From contig JAUQPL010000001.1 in assembly GCA_030550395.1 (NCBI GenBank), positions 379,795-443,794 of the forward strand: a DNA stretch of 64,000 nucleotides, given 5' to 3'. Origin of the DNA: Bacteroidota bacterium. Its GTDB lineage: Bacteria; Bacteroidota; Ignavibacteria; Kapaibacteriales; HRBIN21. A program made the translations under genes and the position numbers. Each line of letters begins with the position of its first letter. Position 1 is the stretch's first letter. Of this stretch, positions 7,104 through 15,710 are shown one piece after another. Under the pieces are notes generated by a model. It ran no database searches. It had not been told where the DNA came from and saw nothing but the letters and a program-made list of their open reading frames with translations.

Positions 7104-8969
7104 ATGCCCTTCACGCAAAGCTATCGCTTTTTTGCTCTCCTCTTCAGCGCTGGGGTCTCCCTCTGGGCACAGACATCGTTACCGGCGACCTCCCTTTCTC
7201 CAGCAGCTGAACGTTTACACTCTTACGTTCGCTTCCTAAGCTCACCAGAGCTGGAAGGACGTGCAGCCGGCTCTCCAGGAAACCGCCGTGCCGCTGATTT
7301 CATTGCAGCCCATTTCCAACGGGTGGGACTACTCCCTTTGGGTGGGAGCTTCTTCCAGCCCTTCCCTATCATTACGGAGATCCGCATCGGCGCTGCAACT
7401 CGGGCAGAATTCACCATTACGGTGGAGCGGGTTGATTTGCCCCGCGAAATGTGGCGCTCCTATACTCTCCGCTGGACTGCCGGCAAGGACTTCGTACCGC
7501 TCAGCTTCAGTGCTAATGGAACGGCTTCCGGGACACTCGTCTTCGCCGGCTTCGGCATTTCTGCTCCGGAGCGACAATACGACGACTATGCGGGCATTGA
7601 CGTACGGGGCAAAATTGTGCTGCTCCTCCGCGGAACCCCGTGGGATGAGCGACTTCGCTCAAAGCTGGTTCGGGAAAAGCTTCAGGAGGAAAAACAAGCA
7701 GCAGACCCGCGCTATGCTTCACTGCGTTACAAAGTCTCCACAGCGGAAAGTCGGGGGGCTGCCGCCGTCATCCTCGTAGATCCCCAAGGGGACTCCTCAA
7801 ATGTTTTCCTTCCCCTCTCGCCGGAGATGCGTTCGCCTCCCGCTTCCATCCCCGTGATTCACGCTCGGCGCACTGAAGCAGCAAAGCTCTTCCCGCGCGA
7901 GCGCTCCCTCTACACGCGCGAGCTGGAAATTCTCCGCACGCAGAAACCCCAAAGCTTTGAACTCCCGCTGGTTCAAGCAACCCTGGTAGTAGAACTGGAA
8001 ATCTCCGAAGCAGAATCCCCCAATGTTTTGGGTCTGGTGCCAGGGACGTCACCCCACTCTGCTCACGAACATATCATCGTGGGAGCCCACTTTGACCACT
8101 TGGGTTGGGGACATTTCGGCTCTCTCTCCGATTCCCGAGAGCCTGCAATTCACCCAGGTGCCGACGACAATGCCTCTGGTACAGCAGTCCTGATGGAGCT
8201 TGCCGAACGCCTGAAACGGAACCCTGTGCCCCGCTCTGTACTCTTCATCGCCTTCAATGCTGAAGAACAAGGCGTCGTGGGCTCCAGCTTCTACGTCCGC
8301 AACCCCAAGCTGCCACTGGACAGCGCTATTGCGATGCTCAACCTGGACATGGTAGGGCGTCTGAGGGAACATACCCTTATTGTGCATGGTGCAGGCAGCT
8401 CTTCCCTCTGGCACCTGCTCTTAGACTCCCTGGCCCCACTTTTCGGTCTTCGCCTCTCTACTGCCGAAAGTGGCTTCGGCCCCAGTGACCACACCCCCTT
8501 CCATGCGCGAGGGCTTCCCGTACTCTTCTTCTTTACGGGACTGCACAGGGATTACCATCGCCCCAGCGACACATGGGACAAGCTGGACTACGAAGGTATG
8601 GTGCAGATAGCTGACTTCGTAGAAGCTCTCATCCGCGCCCTTGCCCATCGGCCCGAACGACCGGATGCTCGTTCAACACAAGCTCCTGCATCACTACGAA
8701 TGGAAGGACGCCCACGGGTTCGCCTCGGCATTATCCCTGACTACAGTGACCATCCCCAGGGACTTCGCCTCAATGGGGTCAGCGAAAATAGCCCAGCCCA
8801 GCGCGCCGGACTCGGCCCCGACGACGTCATCACCGGTCTGGGCTCCCATTCCATTCGGAACATCTATGACCTGATGAACGCCCTCCAGCAATTTGCCCCT
8901 GGCGACACAACGACTGTCTACTTCCTGCGCAACGGCACTTCCCGAACGGCACCGGTACGTTTTGAGTAG
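7104..8969 (+). CDS. Secreted M28-family zinc aminopeptidase with PA and PDZ domains
   Basis: An exported di-zinc peptidase of about 621 residues. The ORF-track start (7041) precedes a clear signal peptide, MPFTQSYRFFALLFSAGVSLWAQ, so I start at ATG 7104; ATG 7095 is also possible. A protease-associated (PA) insert sits around 110-260 (GTLVFAGFGISAPE, GKIVLLLRGTPW). The catalytic domain shows the zinc ligands in order: HFDHLGWG, GADDNASGTA, FNAEEQG, LNLDMVG and SDHTPFH. A C-terminal PDZ domain (LNGVSENSPAQRAGLGPDDV) ends the protein. It probably removes N-terminal residues from peptides outside the inner membrane and could feed the amino-acid catabolism encoded elsewhere in the window. The alpha/beta hydrolase gene follows by 17 bp. 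Confidence 0.93.
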   Translation: MPFTQSYRFFALLFSAGVSLWAQTSLPATSLSPAAERLHSYVRFLSSPELEGRAAGSPGNRRAADFIAAHFQRVGLLPLGGSFFQPFPIITEIRIGAATRAEFTITVERVDLPREMWRSYTLRWTAGKDFVPLSFSANGTASGTLVFAGFGISAPERQYDDYAGIDVRGKIVLLLRGTPWDERLRSKLVREKLQEEKQAADPRYASLRYKVSTAESRGAAAVILVDPQGDSSNVFLPLSPEMRSPPASIPVIHARRTEAAKLFPRERSLYTRELEILRTQKPQSFELPLVQATLVVELEISEAESPNVLGLVPGTSPHSAHEHIIVGAHFDHLGWGHFGSLSDSREPAIHPGADDNASGTAVLMELAERLKRNPVPRSVLFIAFNAEEQGVVGSSFYVRNPKLPLDSAIAMLNLDMVGRLREHTLIVHGAGSSSLWHLLLDSLAPLFGLRLSTAESGFGPSDHTPFHARGLPVLFFFTGLHRDYHRPSDTWDKLDYEGMVQIADFVEALIRALAHRPERPDARSTQAPASLRMEGRPRVRLGIIPDYSDHPQGLRLNGVSENSPAQRAGLGPDDVITGLGSHSIRNIYDLMNALQQFAPGDTTTVYFLRNGTSRTAPVRFE

Positions 8970-8986
8970 CTGCCGCAGCCCCCAGA

Positions 8987-9850
8987 ATGGTCACAACACA
9001 AGTCTTCACCGAGCGTTTCTGGATAACGAGCACCTCCGGCGAGCGTATCCTCGGCGATCTCTACTGGCAACCCACCCGGGGCACAGGTCCGATGATCATC
9101 ATGCTGCATGGCTTCACCGGCTTCAAGGATTGGGCCTTCTTCCCCTACGTAGCAACGGAGTTCGCTATACGAGGCGCATGCGTAGTAACGTTCAACTTCT
9201 CACTGAGCGGCTACATTGAGGGCTCCGACCGGGTAGAACGACCGGAGCTATTTGCTCGGAATACGATCCGCCAAGAAATCGAGGACACTATAGCCGTCGT
9301 CACTGCATTCGCAAAACGTACTCTTGAAGCCCCTGCCACATGGTGGAAGCGTTGGAACAAGCGGATGTTCCTCTTAGGCTATTCCCGCGGTGCTGGAGTT
9401 GCTCTCATCGCCCTCCGCATTCACCCACAGCTGCCTATAGAGCGTCTGGCATTGTGGTCACCGGTGACGACCTTCCATCATTACACGGAGCGCCAAAAAA
9501 AGCGCTGGCGTCAACGCGGCTCCCTAGAAATCTCCCATACCCGTACAAGCCAGATCCTTCGCATGAATGTGGAGTACCTGGAAGATTTGGAAGCCAACGC
9601 AGAGCGATACGACCTCCGGAAAGCAATTGCTTACCTGAAGTGCCCGACCCTGGTGGTCCACGGGATGCACGATATCACCGTGCCCCTCCGCTCAGTACAG
9701 GAGCTTGTTACAGCAGCCCCCTCTGAGTTGGTATCATTGCACGTAATCCCCCATACCGGACACACGCTCGGGGTAGACCACCCCATGCGAGCCCCATCAC
9801 CTGCCGTACTTGAAGCCCTCAGAGTCACAGCAGACTTCTTCTCACTATGA
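8987..9850 (+). CDS. Alpha/beta hydrolase (serine hydrolase)
   Basis: A 287-residue cytoplasmic alpha/beta-hydrolase with no signal peptide. The oxyanion segment is LHGFTGFKDW. The nucleophile elbow is GYSRG near residue 130, the acid is in VHGMHDITVP and the catalytic His is in IPHTGHTLGVDHP. A lid-like Arg/Lys-rich insert (ERQKKRWRQRG) follows the nucleophile strand. The family includes esterases, peptidases and acyl hydrolases, and the sequence does not settle the substrate. It lies 17 bp after the M28 peptidase and overlaps the next lipoprotein gene by ATGA, so it is probably cotranscribed with both. Confidence 0.88.
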   Translation: MVTTQVFTERFWITSTSGERILGDLYWQPTRGTGPMIIMLHGFTGFKDWAFFPYVATEFAIRGACVVTFNFSLSGYIEGSDRVERPELFARNTIRQEIEDTIAVVTAFAKRTLEAPATWWKRWNKRMFLLGYSRGAGVALIALRIHPQLPIERLALWSPVTTFHHYTERQKKRWRQRGSLEISHTRTSQILRMNVEYLEDLEANAERYDLRKAIAYLKCPTLVVHGMHDITVPLRSVQELVTAAPSELVSLHVIPHTGHTLGVDHPMRAPSPAVLEALRVTADFFSL

Positions 9851-10296
9851 CCTTTCCCCCCATGCTCCTGTCTATCGGACTCCTCCTCGGAGGCTGCCAA
9901 AACTGGTGGACAGCACGCCAAGAGCCCCTTCCCTCAGATCCAACGACACCGGTCGGCACAGCGCTTTTGTTCAAAAAACTGTTAGACAGCGGTTCAACAG
10001 CAGATGCAACGTGCCTTCTTGCCGCTTCTCGAGGGAAGCCGCTGTTAGCGGAACAACGCTACGAGCTCCTCCCCGAACTTGAGCGCCTTCGTTCCTTAGT
10101 GGGTGGACTCCCAATTACTTACTGCCGCACCGATAGCTCTGCCCCCTTCCGGTCGGTAGTATGGCTAGAGCTGGATTACCTCTACACCTTGCGTTTCACG
10201 CTGGACCGCCGCGACAGCCTATGGTTCATCACAGCTCTGGAGTTTATCCCCTGGCACCGTCCCGCTGTACCTCTTTTCCCCGACCCAGCGGAATAG
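9847..10296 (+). CDS. Small predicted lipoprotein
   Basis: A 149-residue protein of unknown function. It starts with MTFPPMLLSIGLLLGGCQNW, a lipoprotein signal with lipobox LLGGC (Cys 17). The mature part is a compact mixed domain with an Arg/Leu-rich helix (YELLPELERLRSLVGGL) and beta-prone ends (LDYLYTLRFTLDRRDSLWF). Its ATG overlaps the hydrolase stop (ATGA), so expression is coupled to that gene. No enzyme motif is visible. Confidence 0.68.
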   Translation: MTFPPMLLSIGLLLGGCQNWWTARQEPLPSDPTTPVGTALLFKKLLDSGSTADATCLLAASRGKPLLAEQRYELLPELERLRSLVGGLPITYCRTDSSAPFRSVVWLELDYLYTLRFTLDRRDSLWFITALEFIPWHRPAVPLFPDPAE

Positions 10297-10345
10297 CCCG
10301 TCCATCTCCTTGCTCTCCCCTATTTTGGTAGCAACCTCACGGTGT

Positions 10346-10354
10346 GGAGGAGGT
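10346..10354 (+). promoter_or_regulatory. Strong Shine-Dalgarno sequence deciding the next start
   Basis: GGAGGAGGT lies four bases upstream of the ATG at 10359. It supports that ATG over the in-frame GTG at 10344, where the ORF track begins. Such a strong site is uncommon among the starts in this window, most of which show only short or no purine tracts. Confidence 0.7.
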
Positions 10355-10358
10355 CGCC

Positions 10359-10673
10359 ATGAAAGTGACGGGAATGGTCAGCATTACCCCGATTGGGGTT
10401 GGCATGTCGCTGTCAGACTACATTGCAACGTGTGTCCGCGTCCTTCAAGAATCCGGGCTCCAATGCCAGCTCCATGCTCACGGAACCAACGTGGAAGGCG
10501 ATTGGGAAACTCTTTGCTTTGCCCTGTACCGCTGCTTTGAGAGCCTACAGCAACAGAATGTCCGCCGTATCAGCCTCTGGCTCAAGGTAGAAATGCGCTC
10601 CGATCGGGAACCCTCTTTAGAGGCAGCGGTTCGCTCGGTTGAAGCCAAACTCCGCTCCGAAGACTCTCTCTGA
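10359..10673 (+). CDS. MTH1187/YqgV-family thiamine-binding protein
   Basis: A 104-residue cytoplasmic protein of the MTH1187 (DUF77) family, a ferredoxin-like fold whose members bind thiamine or a related small ligand. Diagnostic parts are the N-terminal strand with VSITPIGVGMSLSDYIATCV, and the central HAHGTNVEGDW, which matches the family's P-M-G-T-x-I-E-G-x-W signature. Next comes the helix ALYRCFESLQQQNVRRISLWLKV. The start is fixed by the strong ribosome binding site. No thiamine biosynthesis or transport gene is adjacent, so its physiological role here is open. Confidence 0.88.
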   Translation: MKVTGMVSITPIGVGMSLSDYIATCVRVLQESGLQCQLHAHGTNVEGDWETLCFALYRCFESLQQQNVRRISLWLKVEMRSDREPSLEAAVRSVEAKLRSEDSL

Positions 10674-10760
10674 GCTGTCAGCGCAAGGCTGGGTCCCTTC
10701 CATTGAACCCCAAAATCCTATTTTCGTGCTGCCTCCAATGCCCTCATAGTAAGAAGGGGC

Positions 10761-10783
10761 GTACCATAAGGCGTCTTATGTAC
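10761..10783. repeat. Inverted repeat just upstream of the ribonucleotide reductase gene
   Basis: GTACcATAAG and CTTATGTAC pair with one bulged base around a GCGT loop, ending 19 bases before the nrdJ ATG. It could be an operator or a leader hairpin. It does not match the NrdR-box consensus as I know it, and there is no room for a full cobalamin riboswitch in the 129-bp gap. Confidence 0.45.
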
Positions 10784-10802
10784 CACAGTCTCCTCACTCC
10801 CC

Positions 10803-13800
10803 ATGCACATCCCACGGCGCTTTACAGAAGAGAGGCGAAGCCCTTACGATTACTTCACCTACGAACGCCGTTCTTCCGTCCTGCGGAACCCGGACGGGAC
10901 AGTCGTGTTCGAAATGCACAACATTGAAGTTCCAACCCACTGGTCCCAAGTTGCAACCGATATCCTCGCACAGAAGTACTTCCGCAAAACCGGGGTACCT
11001 CAGTACGACGCACAAGGGAATCCACTGCTGGACACCGACGGCAAACCCATCGTAGGACCGGAGCGCTCGGTCAAGCAGGTTGTTCACCGTCTGGCCGGCT
11101 GTTGGCGCTGGTGGGGTGAACAATATGGCTACTTTGACACGCCCGAGGACGCCCAAGCTTTCTATGATGAGCTCGTTTACATGATGCTGGCACAGATGGC
11201 GGCACCGAATTCACCCCAATGGTTTAACACGGGTTTATCCTACGCTTACAACATCACCGGCAAACCCCAAGGTCACTGGTATGTCGATCCCAAGACCGGA
11301 CGTCTCCATCGCTCTCGTGATGCTTACACCCGCCCCCAACCCCACGCCTGCTTCATTCAGTCGATTGCTGATGACTTAGTTAACGAGGGTGGCATCTTTG
11401 ACCTCCTCACCCGCGAAGCCCGCATTTTCAAATATGGCTCCGGTACGGGGACGAACTTCTCCCCACTCCGTGCCGCAGGCGAACCCCTCTCGGGCGGGGG
11501 GGTCTCCTCTGGATTGATGAGTTTCTTGAAAATCTTCGACCGTGCTGCCGGCGCTATTAAATCCGGAGGGACTACCCGGCGGGCGGCAAAAATGGTAATC
11601 GTCAATATTGACCACCCTGACATTGAAGAATTCATCGAGTGGAAAGCTCGCGAGGAGGAAAAGGTAGCCTCCTTGGTAACAGGTTCCCGTATCTGCGCCA
11701 CATTCCTCCAGGCTATCATGGATGAGGCTATCGCCCGGGGAACGGATTGGCGCAGCAACCCCCGCCTCCATACCCTCATCCGCCGGGCTCTCCACCGCGG
11801 TATCCCCCGAGCCTATATCCTCCGCACCCTGGCCCTCGCTGAACAAGGATATACGAAGCTGGACTTCCCCGTCTTCGGTCTGGATTACGAGGGTGAAGCC
11901 TATCTTACCGTGAGCGGACAGAACTCGAATAACTCCGTCCGAGTCCCGAATGAGTTCATGCATGCCGTACTTAACGACGGGACATGGGATCTGCGATGGC
12001 GCACCGATGGGCGCGTGTGCCGTACGGTACGGGCCCGGGACTTATGGAACAAAATCGCCTTAGCGGCTTGGAAGTGTGCCGACCCAGGACTGCAGTTTGA
12101 TACCACCATCAACGAATGGCATACCTGCCCCCATTCCGGGCGTATCAACGCTTCCAACCCTTGCTCGGAATATCTCTTCCTGGACGATACTGCCTGCAAT
12201 TTGGCAAGTCTCAACTTGCTGAAGTTCTACGATGAAGAGACTGGAACCTTCCGCATAGAGGACTTCCGACACGCTGTCCGCCTTTGGACTGTCGTGCTGG
12301 AGATCTCTGTCCTTATGGCGCAGTTCCCCTCCAAAGAAATTGCCCGCAAAAGCTACGAGTTCCGTACGCTCGGACTTGGCTATGCAAATCTAGGTGCCCT
12401 CCTCATGGTTAGTGGCATTCCCTACGATTCTCCTCAAGCATTGGCAATTGCCGGAGCGATCACTGCGCTCATGACAGCCGAAGCTTATGCAACCTCGGCG
12501 GAGATGGCTCGTGAATTAGGGCCCTTCCCCCGCTTTGCTGAAAACCGGGAAGCAATGCTTCGCGTCATCCGCAACCATCGGCGTGCGGCCTACAATGCCC
12601 CTCCTGAGGAGTACGAAGGCTTGAGTATTACCCCGATGGGCATTGATCCACGATACTGCCCCGACTACCTCCTCCAAGCCGCCCGCCAAGCATGGGATCG
12701 CGCTCTGGAACTGGGCGAGCGCTACGGCTACCGAAACGCCCAAGTGACTGTCATCGCTCCTACGGGGACCATCGGACTCTTAATGGATTGTGACACAACC
12801 GGTATTGAACCCGACTTCGCCCTTGTGAAATTCAAAAAGTTGGCAGGTGGAGGTTATTTGAAAATTGTCAACCAATCTGTACCAAAAGCCTTGCGCCGGC
12901 TCGGATATTCCGAAGAGCAGATTCGCGATATCGTCGCCTACTGTGTTGGACATGGAACCCTCGTGGGGTGCCCCACTATCACCCATGAACGATTGCACCA
13001 AAAGGGCTTCACCGACAAGGAGCTCGCCCTGCTTGAATCCCTCCTGCCCAATGTCTTCGACATCCGTTTTGCTTTCACTCCCTGGACCTTGGGGGAAGAA
13101 TTCTGCCTACGCTTAGGCTTTACCCGCGAACAGCTCTCCGACCCACACTTCGATCTCTTGCAGGCCCTGGGTTTCACACCCGAGGAAATCGAGGCTGCCA
13201 ACGAATACGTCTGTGGCACAATGACCGTTGAAGGCGCTCCCCACCTGCGTTCGGAACATCTGCCCGTGTTTGATTGTGCTAACAAATGTGGCAAGCGTGG
13301 CACGCGCTACATTGACTACTTTGCGCACGTACGGATGATGGCAGCTGTCCAACCCTTCATCTCCGGTGGTATCTCAAAGACCGTCAACATGCCTGCCGAA
13401 GCAACAGTGGCTGATGTTGCTGAGGTGTACCTCCAAGCATGGCGTATGGGCGTGAAAGCAATTGCCCTCTACCGTGATGGCTCCAAGCTCTCGCAACCGC
13501 TCAGCACCGCAGTAGAAGGGCTTGAGGATGAGATTGTCATGTTAGGCGATGAGGAAACCATAGACGAGACCAAAGGTCCCCGCGAAGTCCAGGAACGCAT
13601 TATCGAACGTATCGTATACCAGCGTCCGCAACGACGTCGCTTGCCGAAGAAGCGACACGGCTTCGTCCGCGAAGCATACGTCGGCGGGCACAAAGTATAC
13701 CTGCGCACCGGAGAATATGAGGACGGTACTCTCGGCGAAATCTTCATTGACATGTACAAAGAAGGGGCTTCCTTCAAGGGCTTGCTCAATTGCTTCGCTG

Positions 13801-14321
13801 TCCTTGCCTCCAAAGCACTCCAGTATGGGATCCCTCTAGAGGAGCTCGTTGACACCTTCACCTTCACTCGCTTTGAGCCCTCCGGCCCCGTTGAGGGGCA
13901 CGAAGCAATCAAGTACGCTACTTCAGTGCTGGATTACGTATTCCGATCGCTGGCCTACGACTACCTGGGGCGCACGGACTTTGTCCACGTCAAAGCCGTA
14001 GACGAGGTTCCTCCTCACGTGACCTCCCGCTCTGAAAGTCCATCCCCAGCGGACAATCCTCCGAAACATCCCCCTACACCGAGTACTCCATCCCCTGTAC
14101 TCCAGGTCACAGAATGGGAGCCTCCGAAAGCCGAGGAGGAACCCGAGTTGGTCCCTGCTAACGGGATAGGGACGAACGGAGCCTATGCGCGTCGTGTTGC
14201 CGAAGCAAAGGCACGGGGCTATACAGGAGAATCCTGTCCCGTGTGCGGCTCCATGCGCATGCGGCAAAGCGGAAGTTGTGCCATCTGCGAGGATTGTGGA
14301 ACAACCAGTGGTTGCTCCTAA
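10803..14321 (+). CDS. nrdJ: Adenosylcobalamin-dependent (class II) ribonucleotide reductase
   Basis: Reduces ribonucleotides to deoxyribonucleotides with a B12-generated thiyl radical, independent of oxygen. It is 1,172 residues, the size of the long class II enzymes. It shows the active-site N-x-C-x-E motif in NPCSEYLFLDD (about 455), preceded by QNSNNSVRV and the NSPQWFNTGL region. The loop VTVIAPTGTIG lies near 650. The C-terminal third carries the extra TSCPAP-like domain found in this subfamily, and the protein ends in a zinc-ribbon-like CPVC...CAICEDC and a final Gly-Cys-Ser. No class I or class III reductase subunit is in the window. The polyamine synthase gene follows by 4 bp. Confidence 0.96.
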   Translation: MHIPRRFTEERRSPYDYFTYERRSSVLRNPDGTVVFEMHNIEVPTHWSQVATDILAQKYFRKTGVPQYDAQGNPLLDTDGKPIVGPERSVKQVVHRLAGCWRWWGEQYGYFDTPEDAQAFYDELVYMMLAQMAAPNSPQWFNTGLSYAYNITGKPQGHWYVDPKTGRLHRSRDAYTRPQPHACFIQSIADDLVNEGGIFDLLTREARIFKYGSGTGTNFSPLRAAGEPLSGGGVSSGLMSFLKIFDRAAGAIKSGGTTRRAAKMVIVNIDHPDIEEFIEWKAREEEKVASLVTGSRICATFLQAIMDEAIARGTDWRSNPRLHTLIRRALHRGIPRAYILRTLALAEQGYTKLDFPVFGLDYEGEAYLTVSGQNSNNSVRVPNEFMHAVLNDGTWDLRWRTDGRVCRTVRARDLWNKIALAAWKCADPGLQFDTTINEWHTCPHSGRINASNPCSEYLFLDDTACNLASLNLLKFYDEETGTFRIEDFRHAVRLWTVVLEISVLMAQFPSKEIARKSYEFRTLGLGYANLGALLMVSGIPYDSPQALAIAGAITALMTAEAYATSAEMARELGPFPRFAENREAMLRVIRNHRRAAYNAPPEEYEGLSITPMGIDPRYCPDYLLQAARQAWDRALELGERYGYRNAQVTVIAPTGTIGLLMDCDTTGIEPDFALVKFKKLAGGGYLKIVNQSVPKALRRLGYSEEQIRDIVAYCVGHGTLVGCPTITHERLHQKGFTDKELALLESLLPNVFDIRFAFTPWTLGEEFCLRLGFTREQLSDPHFDLLQALGFTPEEIEAANEYVCGTMTVEGAPHLRSEHLPVFDCANKCGKRGTRYIDYFAHVRMMAAVQPFISGGISKTVNMPAEATVADVAEVYLQAWRMGVKAIALYRDGSKLSQPLSTAVEGLEDEIVMLGDEETIDETKGPREVQERIIERIVYQRPQRRRLPKKRHGFVREAYVGGHKVYLRTGEYEDGTLGEIFIDMYKEGASFKGLLNCFAVLASKALQYGIPLEELVDTFTFTRFEPSGPVEGHEAIKYATSVLDYVFRSLAYDYLGRTDFVHVKAVDEVPPHVTSRSESPSPADNPPKHPPTPSTPSPVLQVTEWEPPKAEEEPELVPANGIGTNGAYARRVAEAKARGYTGESCPVCGSMRMRQSGSCAICEDCGTTSGCS

Positions 14322-14325
14322 GCCC

Positions 14326-15237
14326 ATGGGGAGCGGAATCTGGATTGTCGACCGACACACAGATCATTTGGAATTCCATTACCGTGTCCAGGAAGTGCTT
14401 TTCTCGGGCCACACAACCTACCAGCGCGTGGATATCGTGCGAACTGCCAGTCTAGGCAAAGTCCTCTTTTTGGACGGGCGCATCCAGTCAGCAGAGTCGG
14501 ACGAATTCATCTACCATGAGTCTCTGGTCCACCCAGCATTAGTGACCCATCCTCAACCTCAGCGCGTCCTCATCATGGGAGGGGGAGAGGGCGCTACCTT
14601 ACGCGAAGTCCTGCGCCACCCCTCTGTTCAGAAGGCAGTCATGGTTGATATAGACCGCCAACTTGTTGACCTATGCGACCGCTTACTGCCAGAATGGCAC
14701 CAGGGAACCCTACACAATCCCCGAGCAGAGCTCCAACACGGAGATGCTCGTGCCTTTGTGGAACAGGCTCCGCACAATGCCTATGATGTCATCATCTCGG
14801 ATTTGACCGAGCCTATTGAGGGGGGCCCCTCGGTCATGCTCTTCACCGTGGAGTTCTATGACCAACTGGCTTCCCGTCTGACTTCTGATGGCCTCTTCGT
14901 AGCCCAAGCAGGGAGTGCCGATCCGGTATACCCTGATTTTGTCGCCAGCCTCTACCAGACCCTCCAAGAGGTCTTCCCTCGCGTCCACGTCTACTGGGCT
15001 TTCATCCCCTCCTTCCAGCTTCCTTGGGCTTTTATCATCGCTAGCAAGCGCTATGACCCAACAGCATTATCGCTCCCTGAACTTGAACAGCGCCTTGGCG
15101 AACGCCAACTCCAAACCCGATATTACTCCGCCCGCCTCCATCCTGCTATGTTCGCAATACCTCCATACCTTGAAGACGTCCTCCGCCAGCGCGGTCGCCT
15201 TATCCGTGATCAACACGCCTTCATCTGGCAAGCGTAG
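14326..15237 (+). CDS. speE: Polyamine aminopropyltransferase, thermospermine-synthase (ACL5) type
   Basis: Transfers an aminopropyl group from decarboxylated SAM to a polyamine. I start at ATG 14326, four bases after the nrdJ stop; the ORF-track start (14185) would extend far into nrdJ. The 303-residue protein has the Rossmann motif LIMGGGEGATLREVLRH, the acidic VDIDRQLVDLC, and ISDLTEPIEGGPSVMLFT. Ordinary spermidine synthases have D-S-T/S-D-P-x-G-P-A there. The D-L-x-E/D-P-x-E-G-G-P form and the later FVAQAGS and IPSF segments are characteristic of plant ACL5 and its bacterial and archaeal relatives, which make thermospermine. The exact product is inferred. Thermospermine and other long polyamines are typical of thermophiles. 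Confidence 0.88.
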   Translation: MGSGIWIVDRHTDHLEFHYRVQEVLFSGHTTYQRVDIVRTASLGKVLFLDGRIQSAESDEFIYHESLVHPALVTHPQPQRVLIMGGGEGATLREVLRHPSVQKAVMVDIDRQLVDLCDRLLPEWHQGTLHNPRAELQHGDARAFVEQAPHNAYDVIISDLTEPIEGGPSVMLFTVEFYDQLASRLTSDGLFVAQAGSADPVYPDFVASLYQTLQEVFPRVHVYWAFIPSFQLPWAFIIASKRYDPTALSLPELEQRLGERQLQTRYYSARLHPAMFAIPPYLEDVLRQRGRLIRDQHAFIWQA

Positions 15238-15317
15238 CCACTCAGTGCGGCAAATGCACTACATTTGTATCTGCTTCGTGTACACCTTTGCTGTCCAACT
15301 AATCAGAGCATTGACCA

Positions 15318-15680
15318 ATGCAGCACTTCCTGCTAGCCATCGTCAGCGTTGTATTTTTGGTACTCTCCACCCCTGAGCTTCTCGGCCACGATGGATGTGG
15401 GAGCCACCGCCGCTCTTCTTCCTCCAATGCACTCCATGCCCCGAAGGGTTCCCACACCGGGGAGCTCACTGCAAAGCACGCACTGGTATCCCACAGCTCT
15501 GACATCGCCACCTCTTCGCAGGCTCAGGAAGAACACACCTGCTGTGAGGAAGAGGAAGACGAAACCGAGGAACATGGCTGCTGCCGAAACCATGCAAAGG
15601 CCGAGGGGTTGGAGAAAGGATGCTGCGCAGGGAAAAAGGGAGACAAGAGTGAACATTCGGCTCCGACACCGCAACGATAA
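15318..15680 (+). CDS. Secreted Cys/His/acidic-rich small protein, possible metal binder
   Basis: A 120-residue protein with an N-terminal signal peptide (MQHFLLAIVSVVFLVLSTPE). The mature part is low in hydrophobic residues and unusually rich in His, Glu, Lys and Cys. Three Cys-Cys pairs occur in HTCCEEEEDETEEHGCCRNH and KGCCAGKK, plus His clusters such as HDGCGSHRR. I know no family with this pattern. Binding of soft metals or a redox role in the periplasm is a guess from composition. It lies 80 bp after the polyamine synthase and 30 bp before the GldM-like gene, probably in the same transcript as the latter. The overlapping ORF at 15349-15711 has no such signal or pattern. Confidence 0.6.
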   Translation: MQHFLLAIVSVVFLVLSTPELLGHDGCGSHRRSSSSNALHAPKGSHTGELTAKHALVSHSSDIATSSQAQEEHTCCEEEEDETEEHGCCRNHAKAEGLEKGCCAGKKGDKSEHSAPTPQR

Positions 15681-15710
15681 GACGTCCGTTGGACAAAGGG
15701 AAAAACGGTG

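Noticed and set aside
10674-10802. Cobalamin riboswitch upstream of the B12-dependent reductase
   Set aside because: The 129-bp gap is too short, and no B12-box-like sequence is visible. Only the small inverted repeat was recorded.
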